DNA of 64,000 nt from a bacterium (GCA_021780905.1 JAJXXW010000028.1:84752-148751), one strand, 5' to 3'; positions 34,112 to 45,304 are shown, counted from the first letter of the stretch. Notes: generated by a model from the letters alone, not told the origin. Program-made: numbers and translations.

Positions 34112-34264
34112 GAGATCAAAGACATCGAAGGCGGCGGTGTGAACATCAACAACGTCCGCGAAGCCAGTGCCGCGCGGTCCGTGGCCGCCGGTGATTTGCT
34201 TTTCGGCAAACACGTCCTGCTGCGCAAGGGCAAAAAGAATTACGTCGTGGTGACGGCGGTGTGA
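34112..34264 (+). pseudogene. Remnant of native tyrS 3' end
   Basis: This GC-rich stretch encodes EIKDIEGGGVNINNVREASA...LLRKGKKNYVVVTAV followed by TGA. It aligns residue for residue with the end of the upstream TyrRS (KDIEGGGIYVNNSRETNV...LLRKGKKNYIAVTAK) but with a different, GC-rich codon choice matching the host. It has no start and no upstream domain, so it is a leftover of the original gene end displaced by the AT-rich insertion. Confidence 0.88.
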
Positions 34265-34330
34265 ACCATCGGTGCTGGTGCCGCCGTCGCTGGTTTCCGT
34301 TCCCCTGGCGGGTGAAGGGATGAGATTTGC

Positions 34331-34435
34331 CTGGACACGCTGCCGGGCAAATTCACGATCACGCGCGCGGACGAAGCGCTGACGCCCGACGGCGGGCTGG
34401 CCGCGTGGAGCGGCTTTCTAAACACTTGATCGGGG
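34331..34435 (+). pseudogene. Possible IS1380-type transposase N-terminal scrap
   Basis: The frame GKFTITRADEALTPDGGLAAWSGFL resembles the N-terminal start of IS1380-family transposases (a F-x-I-T-x-x-D-x-x-LT-x-GGL pattern) and stops shortly after. No later part of the transposase could be read in any frame before opgH. The match is by memory of the family only. Confidence 0.35.
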
Positions 34436-34532
34436 AAAACATGGCCCAGCAAATCGAGTGGTGCGGCGACTCGAACGCGGTTGGGTGAAACGACGGTCGT
34501 TTGGAGCCTGTCCGGGCGTTGGTCGAGCGGAA

Positions 34533-36689
34533 TCAGTTCTCCCGGTGGCTGAAGTCGCGGATCATGGCTTTCCACCACGGCGCGAGTTTTTCTTCCGGCC
34601 GCACCCAAGCCTGCTGGTGCAGCCAGACCATCACGCGCTGGTCGGCCATCACGGCGAGGCGCTCGCCGGCGTTCAACTTCTCCGGACCGCCGGCGAGAAG
34701 TTTCTCGCCAAGTTCGCGCACGGCGTCCGTGCCGGCACCAAGTTTGACCAGATGCTCGGCATAGACGGGATTCAACTGTTTTTCGCGTAGCAGGGTGACG
34801 TGGACGGCGTTGACGTAGGGATCGAGCACGGCGGCGGCCAGGCCGGCATGGGTGCGCGGGCGCGGCGTTTCGTCCCCGGTCAGTTCGTGAATTTTCATCC
34901 GCGAGCGCAGCGAGACGAGTTCCATCGGCGGCCGGGTTTCTTCCGGCGTCAGAAACAAGCCCAGACTTTTCGCCCGCGCGCCGAGGCTGCGACGGCTGGT
35001 CAGGACGCTCAACGGCACGGACAAAACCAGGCCGGCCAGCACCGGCGTGAACCACCAGAACAAATCGGGATCGAGCTTCCAGGTGAACCAGCCCCACGCC
35101 GCACCGATGAGCGTGTGGCCCCAGTGCCGTTGCGCGGCGTAAAGCCAGTCGGTGCCGTCGGCGGAACGTTTCTGCGTGGTCCAGCCGACGCTGATGCCGG
35201 CGAGGTTGGTCAGCACGAACCGCGTGTGCCAAAGCATCAGCAGCGGCGCGTGCAGCGTGGAGAACAGCGTTTCACCCAGCACGCCGCCGGCGGCGTTGAG
35301 CAGGCCGCCGAACTGCCGACGGCGCGGCCAGTCGCGGGCGAGGTCAATCAGCGACAGCAGTTTCGGCAGCAGGATGACGACCATGCAGATGATGAAAATC
35401 AGCAGCGCGTGCGCCGTGCCGCTCCAGTTCTTGAGGTAGGGGTTGAACGACTCCACGGTGATGTTCGAGAGGCCGGTGAACTTCTGCACGCAGAAAATCC
35501 AGTAGAAAACGATGAGGAAGGCGAGCCACAGCGGGCCGGCGACGTAGCCCATGATGCCGAGGATGAGGTGCATCCGGCTCACGCCGCGCAGGCCCCTGGC
35601 GAACAGCACGAGGCTGTGCTGCAGGTTGCCCTGGCACCAGCGGCGTTCGCGCTGGGCGTTTTCAATGAGCGCCTGCGGGGCTTCCTCGTAGCTGCCGTCC
35701 AGATCGTAGGCCAGCCAGACGGACCAATTTTCGCGGAGCATCAGCGCGGCTTCGACGAAATCGTGCGAGAGAATCTGGCCACCAAACGGTTTGCGGCCGG
35801 GCAGCGAGGGCAAATCGCAAAACTGCATGAACGGCTCGGTGCGAATGATGGCGTTGTGGCCCCAGTAATTGCCGAAATCGAGCGCCCAATAATTCAAACC
35901 CGAAATGAATACCGGCGCATAAAGGCGGTTCGCAAATTGCTGAATGCGGCCGAACAGCGACTCGGCGTTGACGAGCGCCGGCACGGTCTGGATCAGGCCG
36001 ACGGTCGGATGCACCTCCATCAATTTCGCGAGGTCCACGAGCGTTTCGCCGCGCATCACGCTGTCGGCGTCGCAACAGACGAAGTAGCGGTAGCGCTTGC
36101 CCCAGGTGTTAAGGAAGTCGCGGACGTTGCCGCTCTTGCGCGCCTCATTGAAGAGGCGGCGGCGGTAGTAGATTTTCCCGAGCGCGTCGAGGTCGCGCAC
36201 GAGTTCGGACCAGTTTTTTTCCTCCTCCACCCAGCGGTCGGGGTTCGTCGAGTCGCTGAGGATGAAAAAATCGAATTGGTCAAGCTGGCCGGTGCGTTCG
36301 AGCGATTCGTAGGTGGCGCGCAAGCCTTCCAGCACGCGCACGGAATCCTCGTTGTAGATCGGGAAAATGATCGCGGTGCTGACGCCGTCAATTTTTTGGC
36401 CCTGGAACGGTTTTAGCCCGGTGATGTGCCGCCGCGTGCCGAAGATGCGGATGAAAAAGCCATACACGCCGTGCATGCAGCCGATGGCCGTGAGCAAAAA
36501 CAAAATAATGAACAGCACCAGCAGCACCGTGCGCGACGCGCTCCAGCCGGTGCGCCAGAGCAGATCAGCGAAGAGCATCGCCACCGCGCCGGTCAGCAGC
36601 ACCGCCGAGGAGAAAAACAAAAACAGCCGCGGCCCGCGCCGGAACGCGGGCACGGTATTGGGGGGCAGTTCTGAAATGGTGAGCGACAT
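34533..36689 (-). CDS. opgH: Glucans biosynthesis glucosyltransferase H (OpgH/MdoH)
   Basis: OpgH is the inner-membrane GT2 enzyme that polymerises the beta-1,2 backbone of osmoregulated periplasmic glucans. The 718-aa protein has N-terminal membrane helices, the GT2 core (AIIFPIYNEDSVRVLEGL, FVCCDADSVMRGETL, LSHDFVEAALM, QRERRWCQGNLQH) and a C-terminal membrane block. The QxxRW-type motif appears as RRWCQGN. opgG, the usual partner, is not in the window. Upstream is a 267-bp gap with no recognised feature. Confidence 0.92.
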   Translation of the reverse strand: MSLTISELPPNTVPAFRRGPRLFLFFSSAVLLTGAVAMLFADLLWRTGWSASRTVLLVLFIILFLLTAIGCMHGVYGFFIRIFGTRRHITGLKPFQGQKIDGVSTAIIFPIYNEDSVRVLEGLRATYESLERTGQLDQFDFFILSDSTNPDRWVEEEKNWSELVRDLDALGKIYYRRRLFNEARKSGNVRDFLNTWGKRYRYFVCCDADSVMRGETLVDLAKLMEVHPTVGLIQTVPALVNAESLFGRIQQFANRLYAPVFISGLNYWALDFGNYWGHNAIIRTEPFMQFCDLPSLPGRKPFGGQILSHDFVEAALMLRENWSVWLAYDLDGSYEEAPQALIENAQRERRWCQGNLQHSLVLFARGLRGVSRMHLILGIMGYVAGPLWLAFLIVFYWIFCVQKFTGLSNITVESFNPYLKNWSGTAHALLIFIICMVVILLPKLLSLIDLARDWPRRRQFGGLLNAAGGVLGETLFSTLHAPLLMLWHTRFVLTNLAGISVGWTTQKRSADGTDWLYAAQRHWGHTLIGAAWGWFTWKLDPDLFWWFTPVLAGLVLSVPLSVLTSRRSLGARAKSLGLFLTPEETRPPMELVSLRSRMKIHELTGDETPRPRTHAGLAAAVLDPYVNAVHVTLLREKQLNPVYAEHLVKLGAGTDAVRELGEKLLAGGPEKLNAGERLAVMADQRVMVWLHQQAWVRPEEKLAPWWKAMIRDFSHREN

Positions 36690-36956
36690 TGCTGCCTTGC
36701 TGCGGTCTCTGCAAATCCAAAACTATTATCGGCAAATTCCGAAATGAAGCGCAAACTCAAAACGGGTCTCCCAGCAAAAAATCAGGTGAAACCTTGGCAC
36801 CCGCGCGTTCAAGTTTTGCGTTCGCAGGTTGCATTTGGGCATTCGCAATGCGGGGCTTTTGAAGCTTATTGATGGTGGTTACACGGATTCTGGAATTCTT
36901 GCGCAAGGTGCTTGGATTGATACACCGGCTGGCACAATGTCAACAAGACAATGAAA
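36690..36956. other. Intergenic region, nothing recognised
   Basis: The 267 bp between the opgH start and the thiC stop contain no supported gene, hairpin with T-tract or known repeat. The segment is less GC-rich than the genes and probably carries the opgH promoter. Confidence 0.3.
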
Positions 36957-38954
<1,998 letters not shown>

Positions 38955-39048
38955 TTACCTACGCCGGCATTATCCGGTTCAAGTTCACGGGTCATTGGCG
39001 CTCGCGCGTCAAACTCTCAGCGTCACCCATTGGTGATTTGGCTCCCCG
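38955..39048 (-). promoter_or_regulatory. TPP riboswitch (THI element)
   Basis: On the minus strand the leader of thiC reads CTGAGAG, then a variable P3a arm, then ACCCGTGAACTTGAACCGG and ATAATGCCGGCGTAGGTAAA, with GGGGAGCC at the 5' side. These are the conserved thi-box blocks that bind thiamine pyrophosphate. It starts about 120 bp and ends about 30 bp before the thiC ATG, a position suited to control of translation initiation or termination. Confidence 0.93.
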
Positions 39049-39187
39049 AACGACTTGAGGATAGGCCGAACCTTGCAAGGCGTCAAGGAACGGGCGGGGA
39101 AATCAGACCGCCGAAGACGATCCGTTAGGAGCGTCGCGACGTTTCCGCGCCAAGGCAGAAAAAATGGTTGGTGGCTGCCGGCTCAAA

Positions 39188-39541
39188 TCAGCCAGGGGAA
39201 TGGCTGGAAACAGGCGGAACCATTCCCAGTGCGGCGGAGCCGCGTTCGCCGGTCTTGATGCGCAAAGCATCGGTCACGGGCAGCACGAAAATTTTCCCAT
39301 CACCGCGCTGACCGGTATGAGCGCTCTTGTAAATCGCCTGGACGATGGTTTCCGCCGCCTCATCGCTACAGACGATTTCCAGGCGCAGTTTTGGCGGCAG
39401 TTCCACGTCGGTGAAATCGCGGTCGTGCTGGCCGAAGCCGCGCACCTCGGAAACGGTCAGTCCCGGCAGATGCTGTTCGTCGAGAGCGTCCAGCACCTGG
39501 TTGAGATGGTCCGGCGGGATGATGGCGAGAATCATTTTCAT
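39188..39541 (-). CDS. PII-like protein with shortened T-loop, linked to metal efflux
   Basis: This is a 117-aa PII-fold protein. The B-loop (TGQRGDGKIFVLPV) and C-loop (IKTGERG) that bind nucleotide in GlnB/GlnK are intact. The T-loop is cut: VRGFGQHDRDFTDVELPPKLRLEIV replaces the usual long loop, so Tyr51 and its uridylylation site are missing. Its ATG overlaps the stop of the RND pump gene (ATGA), tying it to the efflux operon rather than to nitrogen control. PII-like proteins next to heavy-metal RND pumps are known in several phyla; the ligand here is unknown. Confidence 0.85.
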   Translation of the reverse strand: MKMILAIIPPDHLNQVLDALDEQHLPGLTVSEVRGFGQHDRDFTDVELPPKLRLEIVCSDEAAETIVQAIYKSAHTGQRGDGKIFVLPVTDALRIKTGERGSAALGMVPPVSSHSPG

Positions 39542-42500
39542 TGTGAATTTTCCTCTGCGGATTTTTTTTCAAACCAGGGATACAGCAGCGGCACGAGGAA
39601 CAGCGTCATCACCGTCCCGGTCAGCAGGCCGCCGATGATGACCACAGCGAACGGCCGCGCGGTTTCCGCGCCGACGCCGGTGGAAATCGCCGCTGGCAGC
39701 AGTCCCAGCATCGCCATCAGTGCGGTCATCACCATCGGCCGCACGCGCGACGCCGCGCCGTCCTGGATGGCCGGCAGCATTTCCAGACCGGCTCGCCGCA
39801 GTTCGCGGATGCGCGAGACGAGAATCACGCTGTTCTGAATCGCGATGCCAAACAGCGCGACAAATCCGACCAGCGCCGCCACGGATAAGTTCAATCCCGC
39901 CAGCGGCAGCGCAAAAATACCGCCGACGGCGGTGAACGGCACAATCAACAGAATGAGCGCGGCGAAAGCCGACGAATTGAACGTCACGAACAGCAAAAAG
40001 AAAATCGCCGCCAGCGTGATGGGAAAAATAATCGCCAGCCGTCGTTCGGCCCGCCGCTCGTTTTCAAACGCCCCGGTCCAGACGATGCGGTAGCCGGGCG
40101 GAAGTTTCACCTGCGCGGCGAGGGCCCGTTGCGCGTCGCCAACCATCGAACCCATGTCGCGGTCGCGCACGGAAAGTTTGATGTCCGTCCGCCGCTCATT
40201 CTCCTCGCGGTAAATCCGCGCCATCCCGGCCTTGGCTTCCACCGTCGCCAGATCGCCCAGCGTCACGCGCTCGCCGTTCGAGCCGAACACCGGAATGTTG
40301 CGGATGGCTTCCACGTCTGCAACGGAACGCGGCGCCATTTTCACCACGAGATCAAAACTGCGTTCGCCTTCGAGCACCTGCGTCGCCGCCTGGCCGCCGA
40401 GCGCGGTGGCGATGACGTTTTGCAGATCGGTCATGGCCAGCCCGTAGCGGCCGATGGCCGCGCGGTTCACGGCGATTTGAATTTGCGGCTGGCCGGTGAG
40501 ATGTTCGGTGCCGACATCCGCCGCGCCGGGAACTTTTGAAACCACGTCCACGATTTGATCCGCGAGCTTTTGCAGCATGAAAGCATCCGGGCCGAAAACC
40601 TTGATGGCCAAATTCGCCTTCACGCCGGAAACCGCTTCGTCCACGTTGTCCTCGATGTATTGGCTGAACTGCGTGTCAATGCCGGGAATTTTTTGAAGTT
40701 GGCGCGCCATCGCGTCGCACAGCGCCTCGCGGTCGTGCGCCGTCGTCCAGCGTTCGCGCGGAATCAGGCCGACGCTGTATTCCGAGGTGTCCCAGCCGTT
40801 CACGTCGCTGCCGTCATCGGGCATGCCTTCCTGGTCCACGATGTAGCGGACTTCGGGAAACGACGCCAGGATCAGCCGGACTTTGTGCGTGATCTTGGCG
40901 GCTTCCGACGGCGAAATTGATTGCGGCAAAAAAGTCCGCACCCATAAATCCCCCTCATCCAGCTTCGGCAAAAATTCCGAACCGACAAAATGAAAAACAA
41001 CGCCGCCCAGCAGCAGCAGCAGCCCCGCCGCTGCAAAAATCAAGCGGCGCGATTTCAGCGCGAATTCCAGAGCCGGGCGGTAAATGCGCAGCAGCCGGCG
41101 GACAATCCAGGATTCGTCCTCCGGCGTGCCGCGCTTGACGGCGAAGGTCGCCAGCGCCGGCGCGACCAGCACGGCAAACACCGTGCCGGCGACCAGCGCG
41201 AACGTCAGCGTCCAGGCCATGGGTTTGAAAATGCGGCCTTCGACTTGTTGCAGCGTGTAAAGCGGAATGAACGCCGTCAGCAGGATGATTTTGGAAAACA
41301 GAATGGGCCGGCCCATTTGCGCGACGGCTTCCGATATGGCGCGCGGCAGCGAACGCAATTTGCCCCGGCGCTCGTGCAAAATCCGCAGCAAATTTTCCAT
41401 GATGACCACCGACGAGTCCACAATGATGCCGAAATCAATCGCGCCCAGCGAAATCAAGTTGGCCGGAATGCCGCGCAGATCCAGCAGCATGTAAGCGCCG
41501 AGCAGCGACACCGGCACGGCCAGCGCCACGACGAGCGCGGACCGCCAGTTGCCGAGCCCCAGAAAGAGCAGCGTCACCGCCATCACCAGCGCGACGCCTT
41601 CGAGCAGATTTTCGTGGACGGTGTGAACGGTGCGATCCACCAGCGCGGTGCGGTCGTAATACATCACCAGCTTGACGCCCGGCGGAAGATAATGCGCATT
41701 GATGTCCGCGAACATCTGCTTGACGCGCTCACAAACAACGGTGGGATTTTCACCGCGCCGCATGATGACTATGTTTTCGGGAACATCGTCCTCGTCGCTG
41801 ATGACTTTGCCGCCGGCGCAATCCGTCCGGCCCACGCGCCCCAGCCGCGTCGCGTGGCCGATGATCACCTGGCCGATGTCCCGGATGAAAATCGGGGTGC
41901 CGTTGACGGTCGATACGGCAATATTTTTGATGTCGTCCACGTTTTTGATCAACCCCAGTCCGCGCACGATGTAAAGCTGCGCGCCGTGCTCGACATAACC
42001 GCCGCCGGCGTTGACGTTGCCGTTTTGCAGCGCCGTGAAAACCTGCTGCAAATTCATGCCGTAGGATTTTAATTTCACCGGATCCACGAGCACTTGATAT
42101 TGCTTGGTCAAACCGCCAAACGGATTTAAATCCACGACGCCGGGCACGGCGCGGAATTTTTTTTCCACGACCCAGTCCTCAATCGCGCGCAATTCCTCCG
42201 GTGGAAAACCTGGCGGCGCGCGGAGCGTGTAGCGGAAAATTTCGCCGATGGGCGTGGCGTCGGGCGACAGGCCGGCATTCGCGCCGGCGGGCAGAGTCAC
42301 CGTGCTCAAAAGCTGGCTGACCAGATTGCGGACTGACACGGGATCCGCATCGTCCTCAAAGATGAGTGAAATTTGCGACAGGCCGAACAGTGAAATCGAG
42401 CGCATCGAAAGCCGCTTGAGCGCGCCGTTCATCACGGTTTCAATCGGGATGGTGACTTGTTGCTCGACTTCCTCCGCCGCGTGGCCGGGCCAGAGCGTTT

Positions 42501-42648
42501 GCACCTGGATCCGCAAATTGCTCACGTCGGGATACGCCTCGACCGGTAATTTTTCGTAGGCGTTGATGCCGGCCAAGATGAACACAACCAGAAACGCCAC
42601 GACCAGCGGCCGGTGACGCAACATGGCGGCGGTGAGTTTGCTCAGCAT
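39538..42648 (-). CDS. Heavy-metal efflux RND pump, CzcA/CusA family
   Basis: This 1036-aa inner-membrane pump is driven by protons. It has twelve predicted membrane helices and two large periplasmic loops. Transmembrane helix 4 reads AIDFGIIVDSSVVIMEN, with the D-F-G-x3-D-x6-E pattern used to class HME-RND pumps; this fits divalent-cation (Co/Zn/Cd/Ni) types better than the copper/silver type, which lacks DFG. The start is ATG 42648 (MLSKLTAAMLRHRPLVVAFLV), one base after the adaptor stop. The metal specificity is inferred from one motif. Confidence 0.93.
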   Translation of the reverse strand: MLSKLTAAMLRHRPLVVAFLVVFILAGINAYEKLPVEAYPDVSNLRIQVQTLWPGHAAEEVEQQVTIPIETVMNGALKRLSMRSISLFGLSQISLIFEDDADPVSVRNLVSQLLSTVTLPAGANAGLSPDATPIGEIFRYTLRAPPGFPPEELRAIEDWVVEKKFRAVPGVVDLNPFGGLTKQYQVLVDPVKLKSYGMNLQQVFTALQNGNVNAGGGYVEHGAQLYIVRGLGLIKNVDDIKNIAVSTVNGTPIFIRDIGQVIIGHATRLGRVGRTDCAGGKVISDEDDVPENIVIMRRGENPTVVCERVKQMFADINAHYLPPGVKLVMYYDRTALVDRTVHTVHENLLEGVALVMAVTLLFLGLGNWRSALVVALAVPVSLLGAYMLLDLRGIPANLISLGAIDFGIIVDSSVVIMENLLRILHERRGKLRSLPRAISEAVAQMGRPILFSKIILLTAFIPLYTLQQVEGRIFKPMAWTLTFALVAGTVFAVLVAPALATFAVKRGTPEDESWIVRRLLRIYRPALEFALKSRRLIFAAAGLLLLLGGVVFHFVGSEFLPKLDEGDLWVRTFLPQSISPSEAAKITHKVRLILASFPEVRYIVDQEGMPDDGSDVNGWDTSEYSVGLIPRERWTTAHDREALCDAMARQLQKIPGIDTQFSQYIEDNVDEAVSGVKANLAIKVFGPDAFMLQKLADQIVDVVSKVPGAADVGTEHLTGQPQIQIAVNRAAIGRYGLAMTDLQNVIATALGGQAATQVLEGERSFDLVVKMAPRSVADVEAIRNIPVFGSNGERVTLGDLATVEAKAGMARIYREENERRTDIKLSVRDRDMGSMVGDAQRALAAQVKLPPGYRIVWTGAFENERRAERRLAIIFPITLAAIFFLLFVTFNSSAFAALILLIVPFTAVGGIFALPLAGLNLSVAALVGFVALFGIAIQNSVILVSRIRELRRAGLEMLPAIQDGAASRVRPMVMTALMAMLGLLPAAISTGVGAETARPFAVVIIGGLLTGTVMTLFLVPLLYPWFEKKSAEENSQ

Positions 42649-42649
42649 T

Positions 42650-43912
42650 TCAACTCGCGGGGTTGACGATGGACTGCAACAGCAGCGCGCCACTGGTCAC
42701 AACTTTTTGGCCGGCGATGACGCCTTCAAACACGGGAACTTTGCTGTCCAGTTCCGTGCCGACCTTGACGGGCTGGCGTTTGAAGTGGCCGGGAGCCGTT
42801 TGCACAAACAAATAATACTGGTTATCCATCATGAACACCGCCGAGGCCGGGATTTCAACGCCGGCGGCCGCGAGCTTGTCCGCTGCCTGCACCACGTCCA
42901 CGGTCACATACATTTCCGCCTTGAGCAGCTTGTCGGGGTTGGCCACCACGCCGCGGACTTTGACCGTGCGCGTGGCCGGATCCAGCGTATCGCCGATCTT
43001 GTCCACCGTGCCGTCAAAAGTTTTTTCCGGAAACGCATTGCAGCGGAGGCGCAGCGGTTGTCCCGGTTCGAGCGAAGGCAAATCGGCTTCGGCCACGTCC
43101 ACTTGGAGCCAGAGTTTCGTTGGGTCGCTGACGGTGAAGAGCGGATTGAACGTTTGCGGCACGTTGCCGAGCATCATGTCCGGCCGCAACTCCTGGCCGG
43201 GATTGATGTTTTTGTCCACGACCATGCCGGCGAGCGGCGAGCGCAGCAGATAAAATTCATTCGTGCCTCGGTCGCTGCCGCCGTAATTGGCGAGCACGCC
43301 TTCCGCGCGGTCGCGTTCCGCCAGCGCGGCGGTGTCGGCGGCTTCGGCGGACTCGACATCCTGCTGCGCCGCCGCGCCGTGCGCGAACAATTCCTTGGTG
43401 CGGGTGAACGCCTTCTCTGCCGCCGCGAGATTGCCCGCGGCCGTGCGCGCCGCTGCCAGCGCCTGACCAAAATCGGGCGAATCAATTTCCGCCAGCGATG
43501 CGCCGGCGGCAACGGTTTGCCCGATGTCCGCCAAAACCGCGCTGACGCGACCGCCGACCGGCGTGAAAATGCGAACCGTCACGGCGTCATTCCAATAAAG
43601 CCTTCCGGTCAGGTGCCGCACTGCCACGGTGCGCGGCTGCGCGGTTTCGAGCACGAGCGAATCCAATTGCGGCGCCCCGGCGGCGAAAACGACTTCGTCA
43701 CCCGAAACTTTCGGCGTGGCGGCATCCTCCGCCACCGGCGCTTCTTTTTTGGCGCAGCCTGCCAGCGCGAACGCGGCGAGCAGCCCCGTAGCGGCGCCTC
43801 GCTGGAGCGCCGCTAATTTAAGACATTTGAAGAATGCGGCTACCTGTCGAAAGCCGCTACGATCGTTTTGCAGGGTTCGCAAAAAAACTGGCATGGTAAA
43901 AATCCTTTTCAT
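42650..43912 (-). CDS. RND efflux periplasmic adaptor (membrane fusion protein)
   Basis: This 420-aa lipoprotein bridges pump and outer-membrane channel. After a lipobox (LAAFALAGC) come the first barrel/lipoyl half (VRIFTPVGGRVSAVLADIGQTVAAGASLAEID), a helical hairpin, the second lipoyl half (SPLAGMVVDKNINPGQEL), and beta-barrel and membrane-proximal domains. The start is ATG 43912, overlapping the channel gene stop by one base. The signal region is abnormally long (about 53 residues) because a repeat with two hairpins encodes LQNDRSGFRQVAAFFKCLKL between the start and the hydrophobic core. Confidence 0.9.
   Translation of the reverse strand: MKRIFTMPVFLRTLQNDRSGFRQVAAFFKCLKLAALQRGAATGLLAAFALAGCAKKEAPVAEDAATPKVSGDEVVFAAGAPQLDSLVLETAQPRTVAVRHLTGRLYWNDAVTVRIFTPVGGRVSAVLADIGQTVAAGASLAEIDSPDFGQALAAARTAAGNLAAAEKAFTRTKELFAHGAAAQQDVESAEAADTAALAERDRAEGVLANYGGSDRGTNEFYLLRSPLAGMVVDKNINPGQELRPDMMLGNVPQTFNPLFTVSDPTKLWLQVDVAEADLPSLEPGQPLRLRCNAFPEKTFDGTVDKIGDTLDPATRTVKVRGVVANPDKLLKAEMYVTVDVVQAADKLAAAGVEIPASAVFMMDNQYYLFVQTAPGHFKRQPVKVGTELDSKVPVFEGVIAGQKVVTSGALLLQSIVNPAS
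43788..43872. repeat. Hairpin repeat inserted in the adaptor signal region
   Basis: Two inverted repeats lie back to back: AGCGGCGC-CTCGCTGGA-GCGCCGCT (perfect 8-bp arms) and GCGGCT-ACCTGTCGAA-AGCCGC. Together they form an 85-bp block translated in frame as part of the extended leader peptide. It resembles REP-type dispersed repeats. No second copy was found in the window. Confidence 0.65.
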
Positions 43913-45246
43913 CAATTTGCGGAGTTCAATTCCGTTGCGGTTAAAACATTTTGCGCGGCCTGCACATCCGCCGTGGCGCTGGCGGTGTCGGCCTGCGCCT
44001 GCGCCGCCGCGAGCCGCACATCGTTGTCGGTGCGTTCCGCCTCCAGCAAATCCACCAGCGACGCGCCGCCCTTTTCATAGGCGAAAGCCACCGACTCGCG
44101 CACCTTCGCGGATTTGGGGACGGTCTGGTCCCGATAACGCTGCCAGCGCTGCGCCGCCTCGTCGTATTCGCTGGCGGCGTTGGCGATGTCGGCCAGCACC
44201 TGCGCCTTCGCTTTTTCGAGTGCAAGTTCCGACTGCGCGCGCGCGGCATCCGCCGCCTTGATCTGCCCGCCGTTCAGATTCCACAGCGGCAAGGGAAAAC
44301 TCACGCCAAAGTTTATGGTGTCCACCGGCGGCCCGCCACCGGGCGGATTGTGTTCCGCGCCCACCGAAATCGTCGGGTCGGGAATCCGCATGGCCTTCTG
44401 CAATTTCAGATTGGCCAGCGAGCTTTTCAGGTTGGCGTCCGCCGCGATTACATCCGGCCGCGCGACCTGCGGCCTCAATTCATTGGTGCCGGCTGTTGGC
44501 GTGACGAGCAACTGATCCAGCGCCTCCGCTGGCGTCCAGTTGCCTTTCGGCTGGTTCACGCCCAGCAGAATTTCCACCGCGATGCGTGCCTGCACCGCCG
44601 TCGCGCCGGCGGATTGGGCCTGGAGTTCCAATTGTTCGGCGCTGATTTCGATCTGCTTCTCGTCCGCATCGGAAATCGCCCCGGCCTTGAATTTCACCTG
44701 CGCCAAATCCGCTTCATGGCGCAGATAGCCGGCGGACTCGTTCAAAATCCGCGCGTTTTCACTGGCCAAAACAGCGGCGACGTAAGCCTTGGTCACGCCC
44801 TGATCCAGCAATCGCCGCGCGTCAAAAAAGGCCGCGCGGGCGCCGGTGACGCCGGCGCGGGCCGCCATCTGGCGGTCATGGCGTTTGCCACCGATCTCGA
44901 TCAACTGGCTGACGGCGGCGAGGGAATCATAATTGCGCTCCACCAGTCCGTTGCCCAGCGACGTGCCGCCCTGCCGGTCCCCGATCTTGAAAGTCGAAAG
45001 TGAAGCGGTCGGATTGGGAAATTCCTTGGTGACGATGAGCTGCGCCTGCGCCGCATCAATACCGCTTTTCGCCGCGAGCAGATCCCAGTTGCGTTCAAAC
45101 GCCAGACGTTTGGCCTCCGCGAGCGAAAGCGTGTTCGTCGCCGGCAAATCAACCTGCGCCCGCCCCGGCGGCGGGAAAAAACCGAACGCCGCCGCGAGGA
45201 GCAGCCGGGCAAACCACGTTCGTTGAAAACATAGACGGATGACCAC
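43912..45246 (-). CDS. TolC-family outer-membrane channel of metal efflux system
   Basis: This 444-aa outer-membrane factor starts at GTG 45246, with a signal peptide (WFARLLLAAAFGFFPPPGRAQ). Two OEP repeats are visible (LSLAEAKRLAFERNWDLLAAKSGID and RPDVIAADANLKSSLANLKLQKA) with long coiled-coil helices. The C-terminal half has the EKGGASLVDLLEAERT motif shared with CzcC/CusC. It is first in the efflux operon, with the adaptor and pump overlapping or abutting behind it. It follows the response regulator after an 84-bp gap that holds a palindrome. Confidence 0.9.
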   Translation of the reverse strand: MVIRLCFQRTWFARLLLAAAFGFFPPPGRAQVDLPATNTLSLAEAKRLAFERNWDLLAAKSGIDAAQAQLIVTKEFPNPTASLSTFKIGDRQGGTSLGNGLVERNYDSLAAVSQLIEIGGKRHDRQMAARAGVTGARAAFFDARRLLDQGVTKAYVAAVLASENARILNESAGYLRHEADLAQVKFKAGAISDADEKQIEISAEQLELQAQSAGATAVQARIAVEILLGVNQPKGNWTPAEALDQLLVTPTAGTNELRPQVARPDVIAADANLKSSLANLKLQKAMRIPDPTISVGAEHNPPGGGPPVDTINFGVSFPLPLWNLNGGQIKAADAARAQSELALEKAKAQVLADIANAASEYDEAAQRWQRYRDQTVPKSAKVRESVAFAYEKGGASLVDLLEAERTDNDVRLAAAQAQADTASATADVQAAQNVLTATELNSAN

Positions 45247-45304
45247 CCCCGATTGGAACAGATTTCATGATGTTCTGGCCATTAGGCGTGGGATGTTTCA
45301 CGGC

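Noticed and set aside
34800-36416. 538-aa plus-strand ORF
   Set aside because: It is an antisense shadow of opgH in GC-rich DNA, with no domain and repetitive R/E/A composition.
36900-36945. Sigma-54 promoter (TGGCACAATGTCAAC)
   Set aside because: Only the -24 half matches; there is no GC at the required -12 spacing and no downstream plus-strand gene.
40990-42072. 360-aa plus-strand ORF over the RND pump
   Set aside because: Antisense shadow of the pump; His/Gln/Arg-rich with no recognisable motif.
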